Origin: Selaginella tamariscina
Lineage: Eukaryota; Streptophyta; Lycopodiopsida; Selaginellales; Selaginellaceae
Reading direction: 5' to 3'
DNA: 64,000 bases
Assembly (NCBI GenBank): GCA_003024785.1
Contig: PUQB01000523.1
Span: 1 to 64,000 of the forward strand
Shown: one piece after another, positions 37,793 to 49,019 of the stretch
Layout: each line of letters opens with the position of its first letter
Position numbering within the stretch: the stretch's first letter is position 1
Notes under the pieces: generated by a model
The model's database searches: none
Told to the model about the DNA's origin: nothing
What the model saw: the letters and a program-made list of their open reading frames with translations, nothing else
Position numbers and translations under genes: made by a program

Positions 37793-37959
37793 ATATACAT
37801 TGATGACTATGGAATTACCAGAATGATTTCTGCACGAGGAATAAGCATTGTATGGGTAGACGATCCACGTTAGTGCGCATATATGCCTTACCAAGGCTCA
37901 AGGTTTAATTCATTCACACACACACACACACATACACACTTTACCACTATAAAAAAACA

Positions 37960-38040
<81 letters not shown>

Positions 38041-38627
38041 GTGTTTTTTTTTTTTATTAATAGTGGTAAAGTGTATGTATAACTTCATTTAAAGCATTTT
38101 TGAATTTAAAGCTATTAGAACCACACACACGTATTACAGGTTTGAGGATGTGGCATATTTGAAGGCTATATGTTGGTTGGAGCTCAGGGAGTACTGAGAG
38201 GATACTGGTGGCCAGGAACTTACATAGTCTTGTTCCGCTTGCAACTTGAAATCAAGAATAAATCGGCTACAATGCCATTTGCAGCATATGCAAGGGAGTC
38301 TAGCTTTCTACAGTGCAAAACAGGACCCCTTATGGTAATTAACACACGCGCACACACACACACACATATAGTTGATGTGAACTTGCAGTGAGTGTATCTT
38401 ATTTAAACAAGCCTTCAAGGAATCTTAGTAACACTGGGTCACCACGGGCTCGTGTGAGGAGTGAGGAGGACGGTTGGATGGAGTTTGAGATCGGAGAATT
38501 TACGGTGGAGGATGCAGGTGTGGAGGTAGAGATTTCCTTCTCAACGACGGAGATATCGAACGGGAACTGGAAGGGTTTATATGTGGATGGTGTTGTTATT
38601 AGGCCTAAAACACCTAGTATACCGTAA
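37793..38627 (+). pseudogene. F-box/PP2-B-like gene, copy 2 (no F-box exon)
   Basis: Exons 2-4 by comparison: 37793-37902, 38140-38334, 38389-38627. The whole F-box exon is absent. Exon 2 has a TAT to TAG stop at about 37871 and a lost codon. Exon 3 has a one-base loss in the ctcagg-gag stretch near 38188. Exon 4 keeps DGWMEFEIGEFTVEDAG but ends early after VVIRPK. Three kinds of damage make it a clear pseudogene. Confidence 0.8.
37930..38085. repeat. Near-perfect palindrome built on microsatellites
   Basis: Left arm: acactttaccactat, a short A run, (CT)n, (CA)n; right arm: (GT)n, (GA)n, a T run, atagtggtaaagtgt. The centre is cacacgtgtg at 37994-38003. Each arm is about 70-75 bp. It lies in the second intron of PP2 copy 2. 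Such a sequence can form a cruciform and is prone to breakage. Confidence 0.8.
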
Positions 38628-39160
38628 TGGTGTGGTGCATGAGGTACACGAACGGCCTTGGATACAACGTTTTGTTCGTACGCCGATGATATAAACCGTG
38701 GTTGAAATGTTAAATACAATAAACTGACATATATTATAATAAACTTACAGTGTAGTGTGTGTTTGTCTCATACTTTATATATATATATACACATATTGTG
38801 TATGTGTGTGTGAGAGAGAAAGAGATTATAAAAGGTTATATATTGAAAGCCAAGACATTCTTTATATACTTTGTAAATGTAGATACACACACACAATTTA
38901 ATTCATACACACCTTTATCTGCACATTATATGTGTGTGTGTACACATTGATACTGTTGTATGCCTCTTATATTCTTCATTAAAAAGAGATAGATAAATAT
39001 ATAGATACATACATAATAAATTTAAATCATTATAAAAAAAAATTAGTAAATTAAAATCCGTTTATATTTTTTAGTCAATAATATTATATGGAGTAGATAA
39101 TACATATTTACATAAATAAAATTTCATCTATTTTTTAAAATAAAAAGAGTTTAACGTTAT

Positions 39161-39219
39161 ATAACTAACGAGAACTATATTTGGTGAATATACCACAAAG
39201 TATAGTTCTCGTTAGTTAT
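39161..39219. repeat. Perfect 19-bp inverted repeat, 21-bp loop
   Basis: ataactaacgagaactata at 39161-39179 and its exact inverse at 39201-39219. It may be the remains of a small MITE inserted in the left end of the foldback element. Confidence 0.8.
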
Positions 39220-39413
39220 TCATTAGTACCATAATTAATATCATTAATACCATTTTTATTTTTTTTTAAAATCATTACTACCATTAATGTAATGAGTAAT
39301 GGTAGTAATGAGTAGTAATTATATTTACTATGAATTACATATTAATTACATATTAATGGTAGTAATGAGTATCTTACATTATTCCTGGAACTTAATAATA
39401 TTTGGATATTATT

Positions 39414-39655
39414 GGCCGTTTCCACACCGAGAATTAACTTATAGTTGCATCTGCGTCCAAAGTTAACTCAAATTTATAATTAATTATAAATTTTAATTAA
39501 TTATGTGTCATAATTAAGTTAAGTTAATTAAGTTAATGATAATGGCAGCAAATAAGCACCTAAAAAGTTAATTATGTACAATGCACAAACAATTAGAGTT
39601 AACTACTAACTAATAACATCAAAAACTGAAGTAACTTGTTGGTGTGGAAGTGCTC
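39414..39655. mobile_element. Small MITE, 242 bp, Harbinger-like ends
   Basis: Begins GGCCGTTTCCACACCGAGAA and ends with the inverse of GAGCACTTCCACACCAACAA, about 30 bp with mismatches. ATT flanks both sides, a possible 3-bp target duplication. The CACACC motif near the ends recalls the Harbinger ends at 3840-6419, so a PIF/Harbinger origin is plausible. Confidence 0.55.
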
Positions 39656-39835
39656 ATTATATATTTCATATATAGTTATAAAATTAAATGTTTATTATAT
39701 TACTTTTAAAAATTTGATGAAATCTTATTTACATAAATATATATTATTTACTCCATAATATTATTGACTAAAAAACTATATACTGGTTTAATTTACTAAT
39801 TTCTTTTGATAATTTACTCTGTAGCACCCATAATT

Positions 39836-41135
39836 TCAATGTGTTAATTAATAAAATTAAGTACATAAACATTGTCTTTATAAACCTTTTATACTCTCTC
39901 TCTCACACACACACACATACAGTTATAAAAAACCTTCCATGGTTTAACATGAACCTTTTGTGAGTTTTTTTGAGTAGTAAATTTATATGGAATTCTTTTT
40001 TATATTTATATATATTAAAAAATAATATCTTTAAAACGGAAAATCTCAACATAGATTTTGTAGAATTCTATTAACGTTACAGATACATTTAAAAAGTAAA
40101 AATTATAAATCATAAAATATTTTATTGTTTATTATGGTCAAAGTTGCTCGCTAAACAAAGATTTTATAAATAATTATTCATAATAGCAGATTAAATGTTT
40201 TTGTAAGAAAGAATTACATTAAATTATTAAATTACATGTATTAAATTACATTATTCCTGATCAAGTTTCAAACCCCATGTACAAAGTAAAATATATACTT
40301 TTATATTAACAAGGTTTAATTAATCTTTTATGTATGAAATAGAACTATATCGATCTTGTTTAGGAATTCACAAGTCAAACTGCTATATGCAATTATGTAT
40401 CAATAATACAGTTATAATATGCAAGTATGCGTTTGATTCACACTACCAAATTTAATTAAAAACAGTTGAAATTAATATTATCATAAATGAATAAAACTAT
40501 CTGCTTATATATTTTATTTTTACAAATAACACTTGATAAATAATTTAATAGTTCAGCCATACATTTTTATATGTTAACTTATTTTAGAATATTAATATGA
40601 ACATGATAAATAATAATAATGTTTTTATTTAATAGCCACTCCAGATTAATTTTATTATACTTAAAATAATAAAACTTTCACTTCAAATTAATAAGCCCTT
40701 TAACTGCTCACAAAATAATGTACCATATTTAAGATAGCCCAACAATTCTCAATAATAAAACAATTACTGTACCCTCCACCTCGTTGTCCACATTAGGACT
40801 AAAGAATTTTATTAATAATGTAAATTGTTTTTTATATAAAACATAATATATATATATATAAACTTATTTAAATTATATTTAACCTTTGAATTCTTTTTTA
40901 ATAAAGATTTTTTCTTATAAAACATTTTCTATGCCATTATAGATATTTTATATATGAATCTTTCTTCGCAAGGACTTTTGACAATAATAAATAATAAAAA
41001 AAATTTATATTTTAAACTTTTTACTCATCACTAAGAATACGTATTATTAAATGTATTTTTCCATATAAATTTATCATAAATTAAAATAGTTAACCTTCAG
41101 CCTTTGTGGAAGGTCATTAGGGTTTTGTTTAACAA
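39836..41135. other. AT-rich upstream region of PP2 copy 3
   Basis: No gene. About 40450-40640 repeats the flank found downstream of both LARDs, showing that copy 3 belongs to the same duplicated series although no LARD precedes it. 40990-41135 aligns with the region before copy 1 and is the likely promoter and leader. Confidence 0.5.
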
Positions 41136-41686
41136 ATGACAGGATTTGAAGATTTGCCAGAGGAATGCATAGCGCACATATTGGGTTTCACATGTCCAAG
41201 AGACATCAAGAGGTTAGCAGCTGTTAACAAACAATTCCTTGAATCTTCCAAATCTCGCCTTGCTTACTGCGGATTATTACCACCGCACTGGGAGCAAATT
41301 ATTTTAGATCACCATGGTAAATCTCGAGAGGATCTCTGTAAAACACTCCGCAATGGGGTGTTCATCCAAGATGAAAATGGCATCAAAAATCAGGTAATTT
41401 ATTAAAATAATTATATATTAGAGAGCAATTGCTTGAATGAATATAATAATTTACTATTTGTCATAAATAGTTTAATCATTCTCTTTAATATCTCTCTAAT
41501 ATTTAGCCATTTATCAATAGTGTATAAATACTTATAAAAACTACTATTTATTTATTTGCAGAAATACTTTATTGATGATGATGGAATTACCAGAATGATT
41601 TCTGCACGAGGAATAAGTATTATATGGGTAGACGACTCACGTTACTGGGAATATATGCCTTACCAAGGCTCAAGGTTTTATTCATT

Positions 41687-41733
<47 letters not shown>

Positions 41734-42466
41734 TATGTTTTATTAATAGTGGTAAAGTGTATGTATAACTTCTCTACATTTAAAGCATTTTCGAATTTAA
41801 AGCTATTAGAACCACACAGACACACACACACGTATTACAGGTTTGAGGACGTGGCATATTTGAAGGCTGTATGTTGGTTGGAGCTCAGGGGAGTACTGAG
41901 AGGATACTGGTGGCCAGGAACTTACACACAGTCTCGTTCCGCTTGCGACTTGAAACCAAGAATAAATCGGCTACAATGCCGTTTGCAGCATATGGTTGGA
42001 ATGCAAGGGAGCCTGTGACTTTCAGCTTTTCTACAGGGCAAAACAAGACCCCTTATGGTAATTAACACACGCACACATACTCGCACACACACACTTTTAA
42101 CACTCTCCAGCTTATAGTTAATGTGAACTTGCAGTGAGTGTGTCTTATTTAGACAATCCTTCAAGGAATCTTAGTAACACTGCACGGGCTCGTGTGAGGA
42201 GTGAGGAGGACGGTTGGATGGAGTTTGAGATCGGAGAGTTTACGGTGGAGGATGCAGGTGAGGAGGTAGAGATTTCTTTCTCAATGACGGAGATAGAGAA
42301 CGGGAATTGGAAGGGTGGATTATATGTGGATGGTGTTGTTATTAGGCCTAAACATCTAGTGTACGGCAATGGTGTGGTGCATAATGATGTGATAGTACAT
42401 GAACGACCCATACATGAACGACGCAGACTGCCTTGGATACAACGTTTTCTTCGTATGCCGATATAA
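41136..42466 (+). pseudogene. F-box/PP2-B-like gene, copy 3 (most complete, one frameshift)
   Basis: Four exons with clean GT-AG edges: 41136-41393 (phase 0), 41562-41674, 41841-42057, 42135-42466. The F-box is at residues 3-45 (FEDLPEECIAHILGF), binding the SKP1 subunit of an SCF ubiquitin ligase. The PP2 domain follows with ARGISIIWVDDSRYW, AVCWLELRG, YGWNAREPVTFSF and DGWMEFEIGEFTVED, the normal order for plant PP2-B proteins. The exons sum to 920 bases, two more than a multiple of three: a CA pair is extra in a CA-rich stretch of exon 3 near 41927-41933, compared with copies 1, 2 and 4. Unless the assembly is wrong there, the protein would stop soon after. A correct gene would give about 305 residues. 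All other exons are intact, so loss is recent. Confidence 0.8.
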
Positions 42467-42689
42467 ACCATGGTTGAGATGTTAAATACAATAAAACTGA
42501 CATATGTTATAATAAACGCAGTGTAGGTGTGCGTTTCTTTCATACTTTATATATGTGTATGTGTGTGTACGAGAGAGAGAGAGAGAGTATAAAAGGAATC
42601 TAAGACATTCTTTATATACTTTGGAAACAGAAAAAAAAAAATATAAATGTATATACTCACACATTTTAATTCATATTTTATTATATCTT

Positions 42690-43360
42690 GGTTTTCAAGT
42701 TGTAAGCGGAACGAGACTATGTAAATTCCTGGCCACCAGTATCCTCTTAATACTCCTGTGAGCTTCAACCAACATACAGCCTTCAAATATACCACATCCT
42801 CGAACCTGTAATAAGTGTGTGTGTTTTTCACTAATTAAATTAAAGAATGCTTTAAATGTAGATAAGTTACATACCCTTTACCACTGTTAATAACACACAC
42901 ACACACACACCTTGACCCTTGGTTAGGCATATATGCCCAATAACGTGCATCGTCTACCCATATAATACTTATTCCTCGTGCAGAAATCACTATGGTAATT
43001 CCATCGTCGTCGGTAGTTTATATCTGCAAATAAATGAATAGTACTTTTTATATTCATTCTCTTTGTATTTTTTTTATTTATTTGCTAATATAGACTATTG
43101 ATAAACGAATATATATTAGTGAAATATTAGAGAGAATGAATATAAAACTATTAATCTAATTATTTATGAATAGTATTTTCAGCTTGGATGAACACTCCAT
43201 TGCGGAGTGTTTTATAGAGCTCCTCTCGAGATTTACCATGGTGATCTAAAATAATTTGCTCCTAGTGCGGCGGTAATAATCTGCAGTAAGGTGAGACTTG
43301 GAAAATTCAAGGAATTGTTTGCTAACAATTGCTAACCTCTCGATGTCTCTTGGGCTATGT
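42690..43360 (-). pseudogene. F-box/PP2-B-like gene, copy 4 (inverted fragment)
   Basis: Minus strand: exon 1 remnant about 43355-43185 (stops, start lost), exon 2 43023-42911 (ARGISIIWVDD-like), start of exon 3 42805-42690 (VVYLKAVCWLKL, GVLRGYWWPG), then homology ends in AT-rich sequence. It faces copy 3 tail to tail, about 220 bp beyond its stop. The exon-3 stretch broken in copies 1-3 is in frame here. Confidence 0.75.
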
Positions 43361-43981
43361 ATGTGATATGCATTTCAAATGTATGTGCTGACGTTATCAT
43401 CCGTACAGCCACGCAAACACGTCAGTACAACTGTCCGTACATTGCAGTATATTCGGGAAGAAAATTCAAATTTTCTGAGTTGAAATCATGTATTCCGTAC
43501 ATAATGATATTTAGAGGACGCTCAATAGTTTATTTGTATTGCAAAACCAGAAAACCTGCATAAAATGCTTGCACCAGCAGTTACGTTATGTTGAATTAAA
43601 TGTCAAAGTTACACTAACCCTTCACACTGGTTTGAAATTCCTTTTTGTTAGGTTAACTAATGTAATGGCTTAAAACACACTATTATGTTATGTTAACTAA
43701 CATAACGGAATATCTTCATACAATATTTTTGTTAGGTTATGTAATGATATGTCACTTCACACATAATTCCATTATGTTACCAATTGAAATTCCGTTATGC
43801 TACTAATCAAAAAGTTAAAATTCAAAAATTTCAAAAAACATTAAAAACATTACATTTATCTCCTTAGCAAGTGATCTACAAGCACATTTCGTATGATAAT
43901 ACCCTCTTTAACATCTTTTTTGTGATCTCTTGGAGCTGGCTCTCTAGATCGATCATCATTGCTTTCCGTTGGCTCTAGATC

Positions 43982-45050
43982 TCAAAGTTCATCTTCTGTA
44001 ATCTCGCCTATATTAATTAGCAAGTTGTGTATGATGCATGCAGCTTCTACTGTTGCAGGAATGAATTTTGGATCCATCTTCAATTGAGAAGTAAACAAGC
44101 CGAATCGTTGCTTGAAGATCCCGAAGGCTTGTTCTACTCGCAGTCGTCCTTTGGTCATCATATTATTGAAATGTGTCTCAGGATGATTGAGAAATCGAGA
44201 ATCACCAGAGAATAGAGTTACCATCCACGGAGCTAGATGATAGCCTTTGTTGCCAAGAACATAAGGCTTTATCTGAATGAAAGATCAAAACGAAAAAACA
44301 AAATCAAAAACATACCTGAGTAAGAGGAAATCTAACTTTGACATGTGGAGCGACCAGGATTTCCTCACGCTCAATCTTCCTTAAAAGCTCAGAATTCCTC
44401 CATATGCGTTCATCATGGCAACTATCTAGAAATCCACAAAAAATGTTGATGAATTTGTGTTCATGGTTGACCATAGCTTGTAAGATGATGCTAAATCGTT
44501 GCTTTTATCGTAATAATCAGTTCTGCCGGGGCCTGAAGGCTGTAGAATCTCAATGTGTGTGCAATTGATTACATTGTAAGCATTTAAAAGCTGATCACGA
44601 GACAATGTAAGTTCTTGATCAAACAATATATCATTAAACAATGTACTGATAAATGAGTAACATACCTTGCAAATTCTTTCAAAAGTTGCTGCTATAATAG
44701 CTTGTTCATGAATCTCATACTTGAACACGCTACAAATTGCAGCACAAGTCTCTATGAAAATCTCATGCGTTGTGCTCTCTCCAATGCCAAAACGCTCGCC
44801 AATGTCAAAATAGTCTTGACCATGGAAAAACTTGTATAACATCACAGCAACTCTAACTTCCACTCTCACCGATTGGTGATATGAAGTTCGCTACTTCTCG
44901 ATCTATGGCTGAAGTCGTGAATAGAAATTCATGAATGCTTCTCTAGACATGCGGAACTTGCGATGAAATCTATCCTCCTTGTAGTTTACCAGAGCATGCT
45001 CAAACCACACTCATGTCCGTGGTTTCATCCGCCAGCCAAAGCCCTGTCGT
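43982..45050 (-). pseudogene. PIF/Harbinger transposase (DDE_Tnp_4), nearly complete
   Basis: From the right: a KFRMSREAFMNFYSRLQP segment near 44940, then the open frame 44869-44426 with the helix-turn-helix stretch (GIGESTTHEIFIETC) and INCTHIEILQPSG, where the first catalytic Asp should stand but Asn/Cys is read. The second acidic motif (SCHDERIWRNSELL) lies near 44400 in another frame. The frame 44224-43982 holds RVEQAFGIFKQRFGLF with the catalytic Glu and the AACIIHNLLINIG end. At least two frameshifts and a lost Asp make it inactive. Confidence 0.75.
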
Positions 45051-45269
45051 GATCTTCCCCTATCTTGCTCCTTATCTTCCCCTACTACTACTTCTGCTAC
45101 TATCTGGACTATGTACGCTACAGCAACCAGCGCAGCTCCAATAGCCATTGCCGTTGCTATTTGAAGCTGCTCACTAGCTTGGAGGACCCTCGTTTCCTAC
45201 AATCAAGAATTATAATCAATTTCAAAGTTTTGAAAAAGAAAACAAAAGATGCATGCATGCCCTAGCTGC

Positions 45270-45890
45270 TATGGATGCGAATGAAGTTGTCAAAAGCTAG
45301 TGAACACTGTCGATATCTCCTTCAAACAATCCACCACAGAGCTAAGCACCTCCATCTGTCTATTCCTGAAGCAGTTAGTTCCACGTTGTGGTCGTTTGGC
45401 TTCCTCTTTCCACCACCGCTCCTGCCATCCTTCGCATTGTTCATGATGAACTCGTTTGCATCAGCTTCGTTTTCTCATCGATCACATGAGTCTGTAACAT
45501 GCACTGGTTGGATCGATGGCCTACTACCATAAAAGCTATCCATGAGGCTATAAGCCTCCAAGTTGAAGTAGTTATAGTTGAGGCCTTTAGTTGATCGCTC
45601 ATCTCTTATCATCTGAAAGAAGTTCTTAGCACCAATCCTCCTATGGTAGTCGTGAATTTGCTTATAGTCGCTAACAAGATTCTCCCACTTGTGTCACACT
45701 TGTTCAACATACCTATCTCTGTATCCTTTCTATGTCATGCCTTGTGCCACCTTCTTCCATTTGTTAGTAGCAGCGACAATCCTTTCTCGGGAACTGATTG
45801 TGGCCTCCTCAACTGATTCAAGCCATTCAAGCTTCTTAAGGCTGATTAGGACCATGATCTCTAGTTCAATTCAGTGTGAGTTTGTTTATT
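45270..45890 (-). pseudogene. SANT/trihelix-like DNA-binding protein of the Harbinger element
   Basis: The minus strand reads LKKLEWLESVEEATISSRER then IVAATNKWKKVAQGM, GYRDRYVEQV and HKWENLVSDYKQIHDYHRR, with Trp spacing and the KWENL motif of trihelix/SANT domains, and then an acidic, Tyr-rich tail. One or two in-frame stops interrupt it. It is the usual partner of the adjoining transposase. Confidence 0.6.
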
Positions 45891-46551
45891 GGCTGTTGGC
45901 TTGAATTTTGTTGCTGTTAACTTGCATTTTGCTGCTCTCCATCAAAATTCCTATTGTCATGTGAATGCAATAGTGCAAGTTCTAAAACTATGAGCGTACC
46001 TCATGACTACGTCCCTTCCTCGACCCGCCCCACGACCTGCGTCGTCACGTCCATGTGTTCCTTGGCTGCATCCCTTCTTCGATCGCATCTTCTAGGCATA
46101 TGACCAACTTGATCATCTTGCGTCGAGAAAGCCACGATCTGCATATGTAGTATACAATGTCCTATTTTTTTTTTTCTAAAAAATTCAGAAATACCTCATG
46201 AGGATCTTGTTCTTGGTCTCTTTTACTATTTTTGATCTGTAATTTTTGTTTTTTTTTTCAATGTTTGATTTTTGATTTGCAATCACTATTTTCAATGTAA
46301 AATTACCTCAATCCATCAATCATCCTCCTCATTGAGGGATTCATTAGCCTCGTAAAGTTGCATTTTGTTCTTGTTTAAAAAAAAAATGAAAAATCAGAAG
46401 AAATCCTTACCTGGGTTAGAGACATCGTGGGCATTAGTGGCTTGAGCTTGGCGCTTGGCGCTTGGCACAGCAGGCGATAGAGCAATTGAAGCAGGCGATT
46501 GAGCTTTCCTGGTGGGAGCACACAGAGATGATTGCTGAAGCAGTAAACCCT

Positions 46552-47102
46552 TGTTAAGGACCAAAAATAGAGCATGTAGGAATTACATATATTAAACTTT
46601 CGTATGGTGGAGGAAAGATGCAGTAGGAAAAATCCTGGTACATGAAAAATCTTACGGTGGTAGGAAATATCCTACGCAAGCAGGAAACAAACAGTTATGA
46701 TGGTTGGAGAAGGACATGATTAATTAGGGCAAGAAAGGAGAGAGAGAGGTTATGAAGGCTATAAAGGCTATGGAGAGTTATGGATAGGAATGCATGGAAG
46801 AGAGTGGATCTCTAGGAGAGAAGTAAGTCTCACACTTGCTATCTCTTGTGATCATTTAGTAATGCAAGTGCATGATTATATATAATATATATAATATATA
46901 TAGTGAATATATGCTTGTCCTATGAGAAAGCTATCTTATCAATGCTATAACATGGCAATGACCAAAGCAAAATCCTATCCTTGACTTTAGAGACGAGATA
47001 AGATATATATATAGAGCTATTCTAGGTTGAAATCACAATCCTTTAATTGGGAAAGCTTTTCTGCTCTGTGAATAATGATTTCTGCACATATGAAAGTTAA
47101 CA
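46552..47102 (+). repeat. 5' LTR of the outer gypsy element
   Basis: 551 bp starting TGTTAAGGACC and ending GAAAGTTAACA, so the ends are the inverted TGTTAA/TTAACA pair. It has a TATA-like tatatatatagagc near 46999-47013. Primer site follows two bases later. Confidence 0.7.
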
Positions 47103-47104
47103 CA

Positions 47105-47122
47105 TGGCGACCACGGAGGGAT
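47105..47122 (+). promoter_or_regulatory. Primer binding site of the outer gypsy element
   Basis: TGGCGACCACGGAGGGAT starts two bases after the LTR, beginning with the TGG expected opposite a tRNA CCA end. It differs from the initiator-Met site of the other family; the tRNA used was not identified. Confidence 0.55.
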
Positions 47123-47280
47123 TTCGCCATTATTGTGTAGGAATTCGTGAAATTCCTAAGTGAGAAGTGATATATGTTGAAAGAAATAGAGCTTAAGTAA
47201 GAAAAAGAAGTGTGTATATATGATGATGGATGAAGCCTTGGAGGTATCATAATCTTAACTCATCTTTAATAAGAGAGAGA

Positions 47281-47940
47281 GATAATAGGCAAGCCGAGAA
47301 AGAGGTTGCCCTTGCTGAGCAAATAGATCTTGTTAATAGGCAAAAAGCTCTTATAAGACTCATTGATTAAATGGGAGAAAGTGCTATTAAATGTGTGAAG
47401 GATATACAATATGGTGGACTATCAAACTACATGAGAAAAGGAGTTGGAAGGAACTCCTTAGAGAACAAGATTTCATAGTAGACCAAGAGGAGGATCTCCT
47501 GGAAGTTTCCCTCTTAGTGAGCAGGAAGGTGGTAGAGATAGCCCACCGAGAATGTCCAATATGACTTTTCCCCGAAATGTTGGGAGGTACATTGATGTAC
47601 CTAATATTTTTTGCATGAAAAAAGGAAAATCCTAAAAGACATTTATTGCAGTTTGAGGAAGTTGTGAAGTTGTATAAAGTAAGTAATGCAGATAAGTTGC
47701 TTATATTTCCTCAAGGAAATGCATTTGATTGGTATTATGAGTTAGAAAAAGATGTGAGAGAAGATTATGAGAAAGTTACAGAAGCTTTTAAAGAATACTT
47801 TAAAAAAGAAAAGCTGTCGAAAGAGCACTTAGAGAAGCTCAGGAATATCCTGCAAGGAAACTAGAGGAGTTTTAAGAAGCATGAAAAGAAATACTCACTA
47901 TATGTAAAGGAAGATGCTTTGCTTCAATGGTATAAGCAAG
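47281..47940 (+). pseudogene. gag, N-terminal part (outer gypsy element)
   Basis: The open frame 47646-47864 carries the capsid fold pattern LLIFPQGNAFDWYYEL and YEKVTEAFKEYFKKEKL. The upstream part has a stop near 47369 and frame changes. It is separated from its zinc-knuckle half by the solo LTR at 47983-48987. Confidence 0.65.
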
Positions 47941-47982
47941 GATTGCAGAAGCTAATAGGCATTATGCAATAACTATTTAGGA

Positions 47983-48987
47983 TGTCATAGTTTTTACTAT
48001 GACTCGACCCTTTACTTTGGGGTTTGACTGTTGTTACTTTATCGAGTTGTGTGACAAACCCTAGATGTAGTAGGAAACATGCCTGTTTAGTGCACTTGGG
48101 GATCTAGTGATGGTTCGACTGGGTGTCATTAGGTATTTGCAGGAAACTCTAGGCGAAGCTAGAACTTACCGTCTAGAAACTCTCCCCCAGTTTGACGTTC
48201 CAGGTTAGGGTTCTTCGCAAAGTATAGCTTGTCAAAATAAGGGTTAGGGACACTCCTAGGGTTGACCTAACCCTAGGGTTGCCCTAACCCCACGCCCTAA
48301 CCCCCCCCTAAGGGTTAGGTTTAGGGTTAGGTTAGGACAACTATTTCTCTAAGGGTTGGCATTTCCGTGTCAGCCCACTTACTCACTTAGGTAAACAGGG
48401 GGGGGGGGGGGGGGGGGGAGGGGGGGGGGGGTGTGTCCGTCACATAAATAAGGTAGAGTATATGTAGTGAGGCTTTTTGGGTTCAAAAGAGAGCTCGTTA
48501 ACCTCCTACCGGTGCAAGCTAAGCTTGTGTCGTCAAGGTGCAACCCTTCGTTGTGCCGCTCAAACTTCTACACGACAGGGGTACAACCCACCCTAGGTTA
48601 GACTATCCTTATTGTTGGCAGGATCTTGCCTTTGAGATAGGGGCACGTCACTTCCAAGGAGTTAGTCAGATTCCTTGGTCCGAAAACCTGCTCGCAAGCT
48701 CAAAGGCATTGCCCGAGTTCACGTTCTGCAAAACTAGTGGTTGAGGCCTTGCTCCGGCTGCCTCAACCACGCCAAGCTAGGAACGACACCTAAAGCTCAG
48801 CTAGTCCGTGTATCCTGATTCATAAGGTGAGTCTCGTTCGTGAGCTTAGTCAGTTAGGGGTTTGAGTTCCTAAGGTTTGGGTTCCTAATACGGGTTATTT
48901 TACCAGATTCCGTGGGGTTTCTAGAGAGGGATTCCAGGGTTGGCATCTGGCAAGCCGCCTTTGTGGCACCATATAAAAACTCTGACA
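47983..48987 (+). mobile_element. Solo LTR of the young gypsy family
   Basis: Starts TGTCATAGTTTTTACTATGA and ends AAAACTCTGACA; aligns along its length with the LTR at 58836-59799. No internal region follows. Five-base flanks are tagga and taaga, a target duplication with one mutation, so an element inserted here and was removed by LTR-LTR recombination. It contains a G run of about 30 bases (48400-48431). Confidence 0.85.
48256..48344. repeat. Telomere-like motif cluster in solo LTR
   Basis: Repeated CCCTAA/TTAGGG-type words, including aggtttagggttagg. Plant telomeres are TTTAGGG and plant telo-box elements are AAACCCTA. The same cluster lies at 59088-59180. Confidence 0.7.
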
Positions 48988-49019
48988 TAAGAAATAGACA
49001 GAAAAGATCTTGTAAAGCA

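Larger units (their letters stand above)
39018..39835. mobile_element. Long-TIR (foldback) element, non-coding
   Basis: About 100-bp inverted ends, each containing attagtaaattaaa, tttttagtcaataatatta and a tggagtanataata segment: left about 39018-39130, right about 39690-39835. No coding frame. A hairpin and a smaller MITE are nested inside. It directly follows the point (about 39010) where unit-1 and unit-2 homology ends. Confidence 0.65.
43600..46550 (-). mobile_element. Second PIF/Harbinger-like element
   Basis: Two minus-strand coding blocks in the order usual for the superfamily: a SANT/trihelix-like gene (about 45890-45270) upstream, then transposase (about 45050-43982). The left flank near 43580-43800 is rich in taacataacgg-type inverted motifs that may belong to the end; a clean pair of ends was not found. 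The right side adjoins the LTR at 46552. Coding is less decayed than in the copy at 3840-6419. Confidence 0.6.

Noticed and set aside
47000-47260. Minus-strand 77-codon frame as a small gene
   Set aside because: It overlaps the LTR end and primer site of the outer gypsy element and has no motif.
48538-48744. Open frames in the solo LTR and in 59217-59788
   Set aside because: They lie wholly in LTR sequence with no conservation of frame between the two LTRs.
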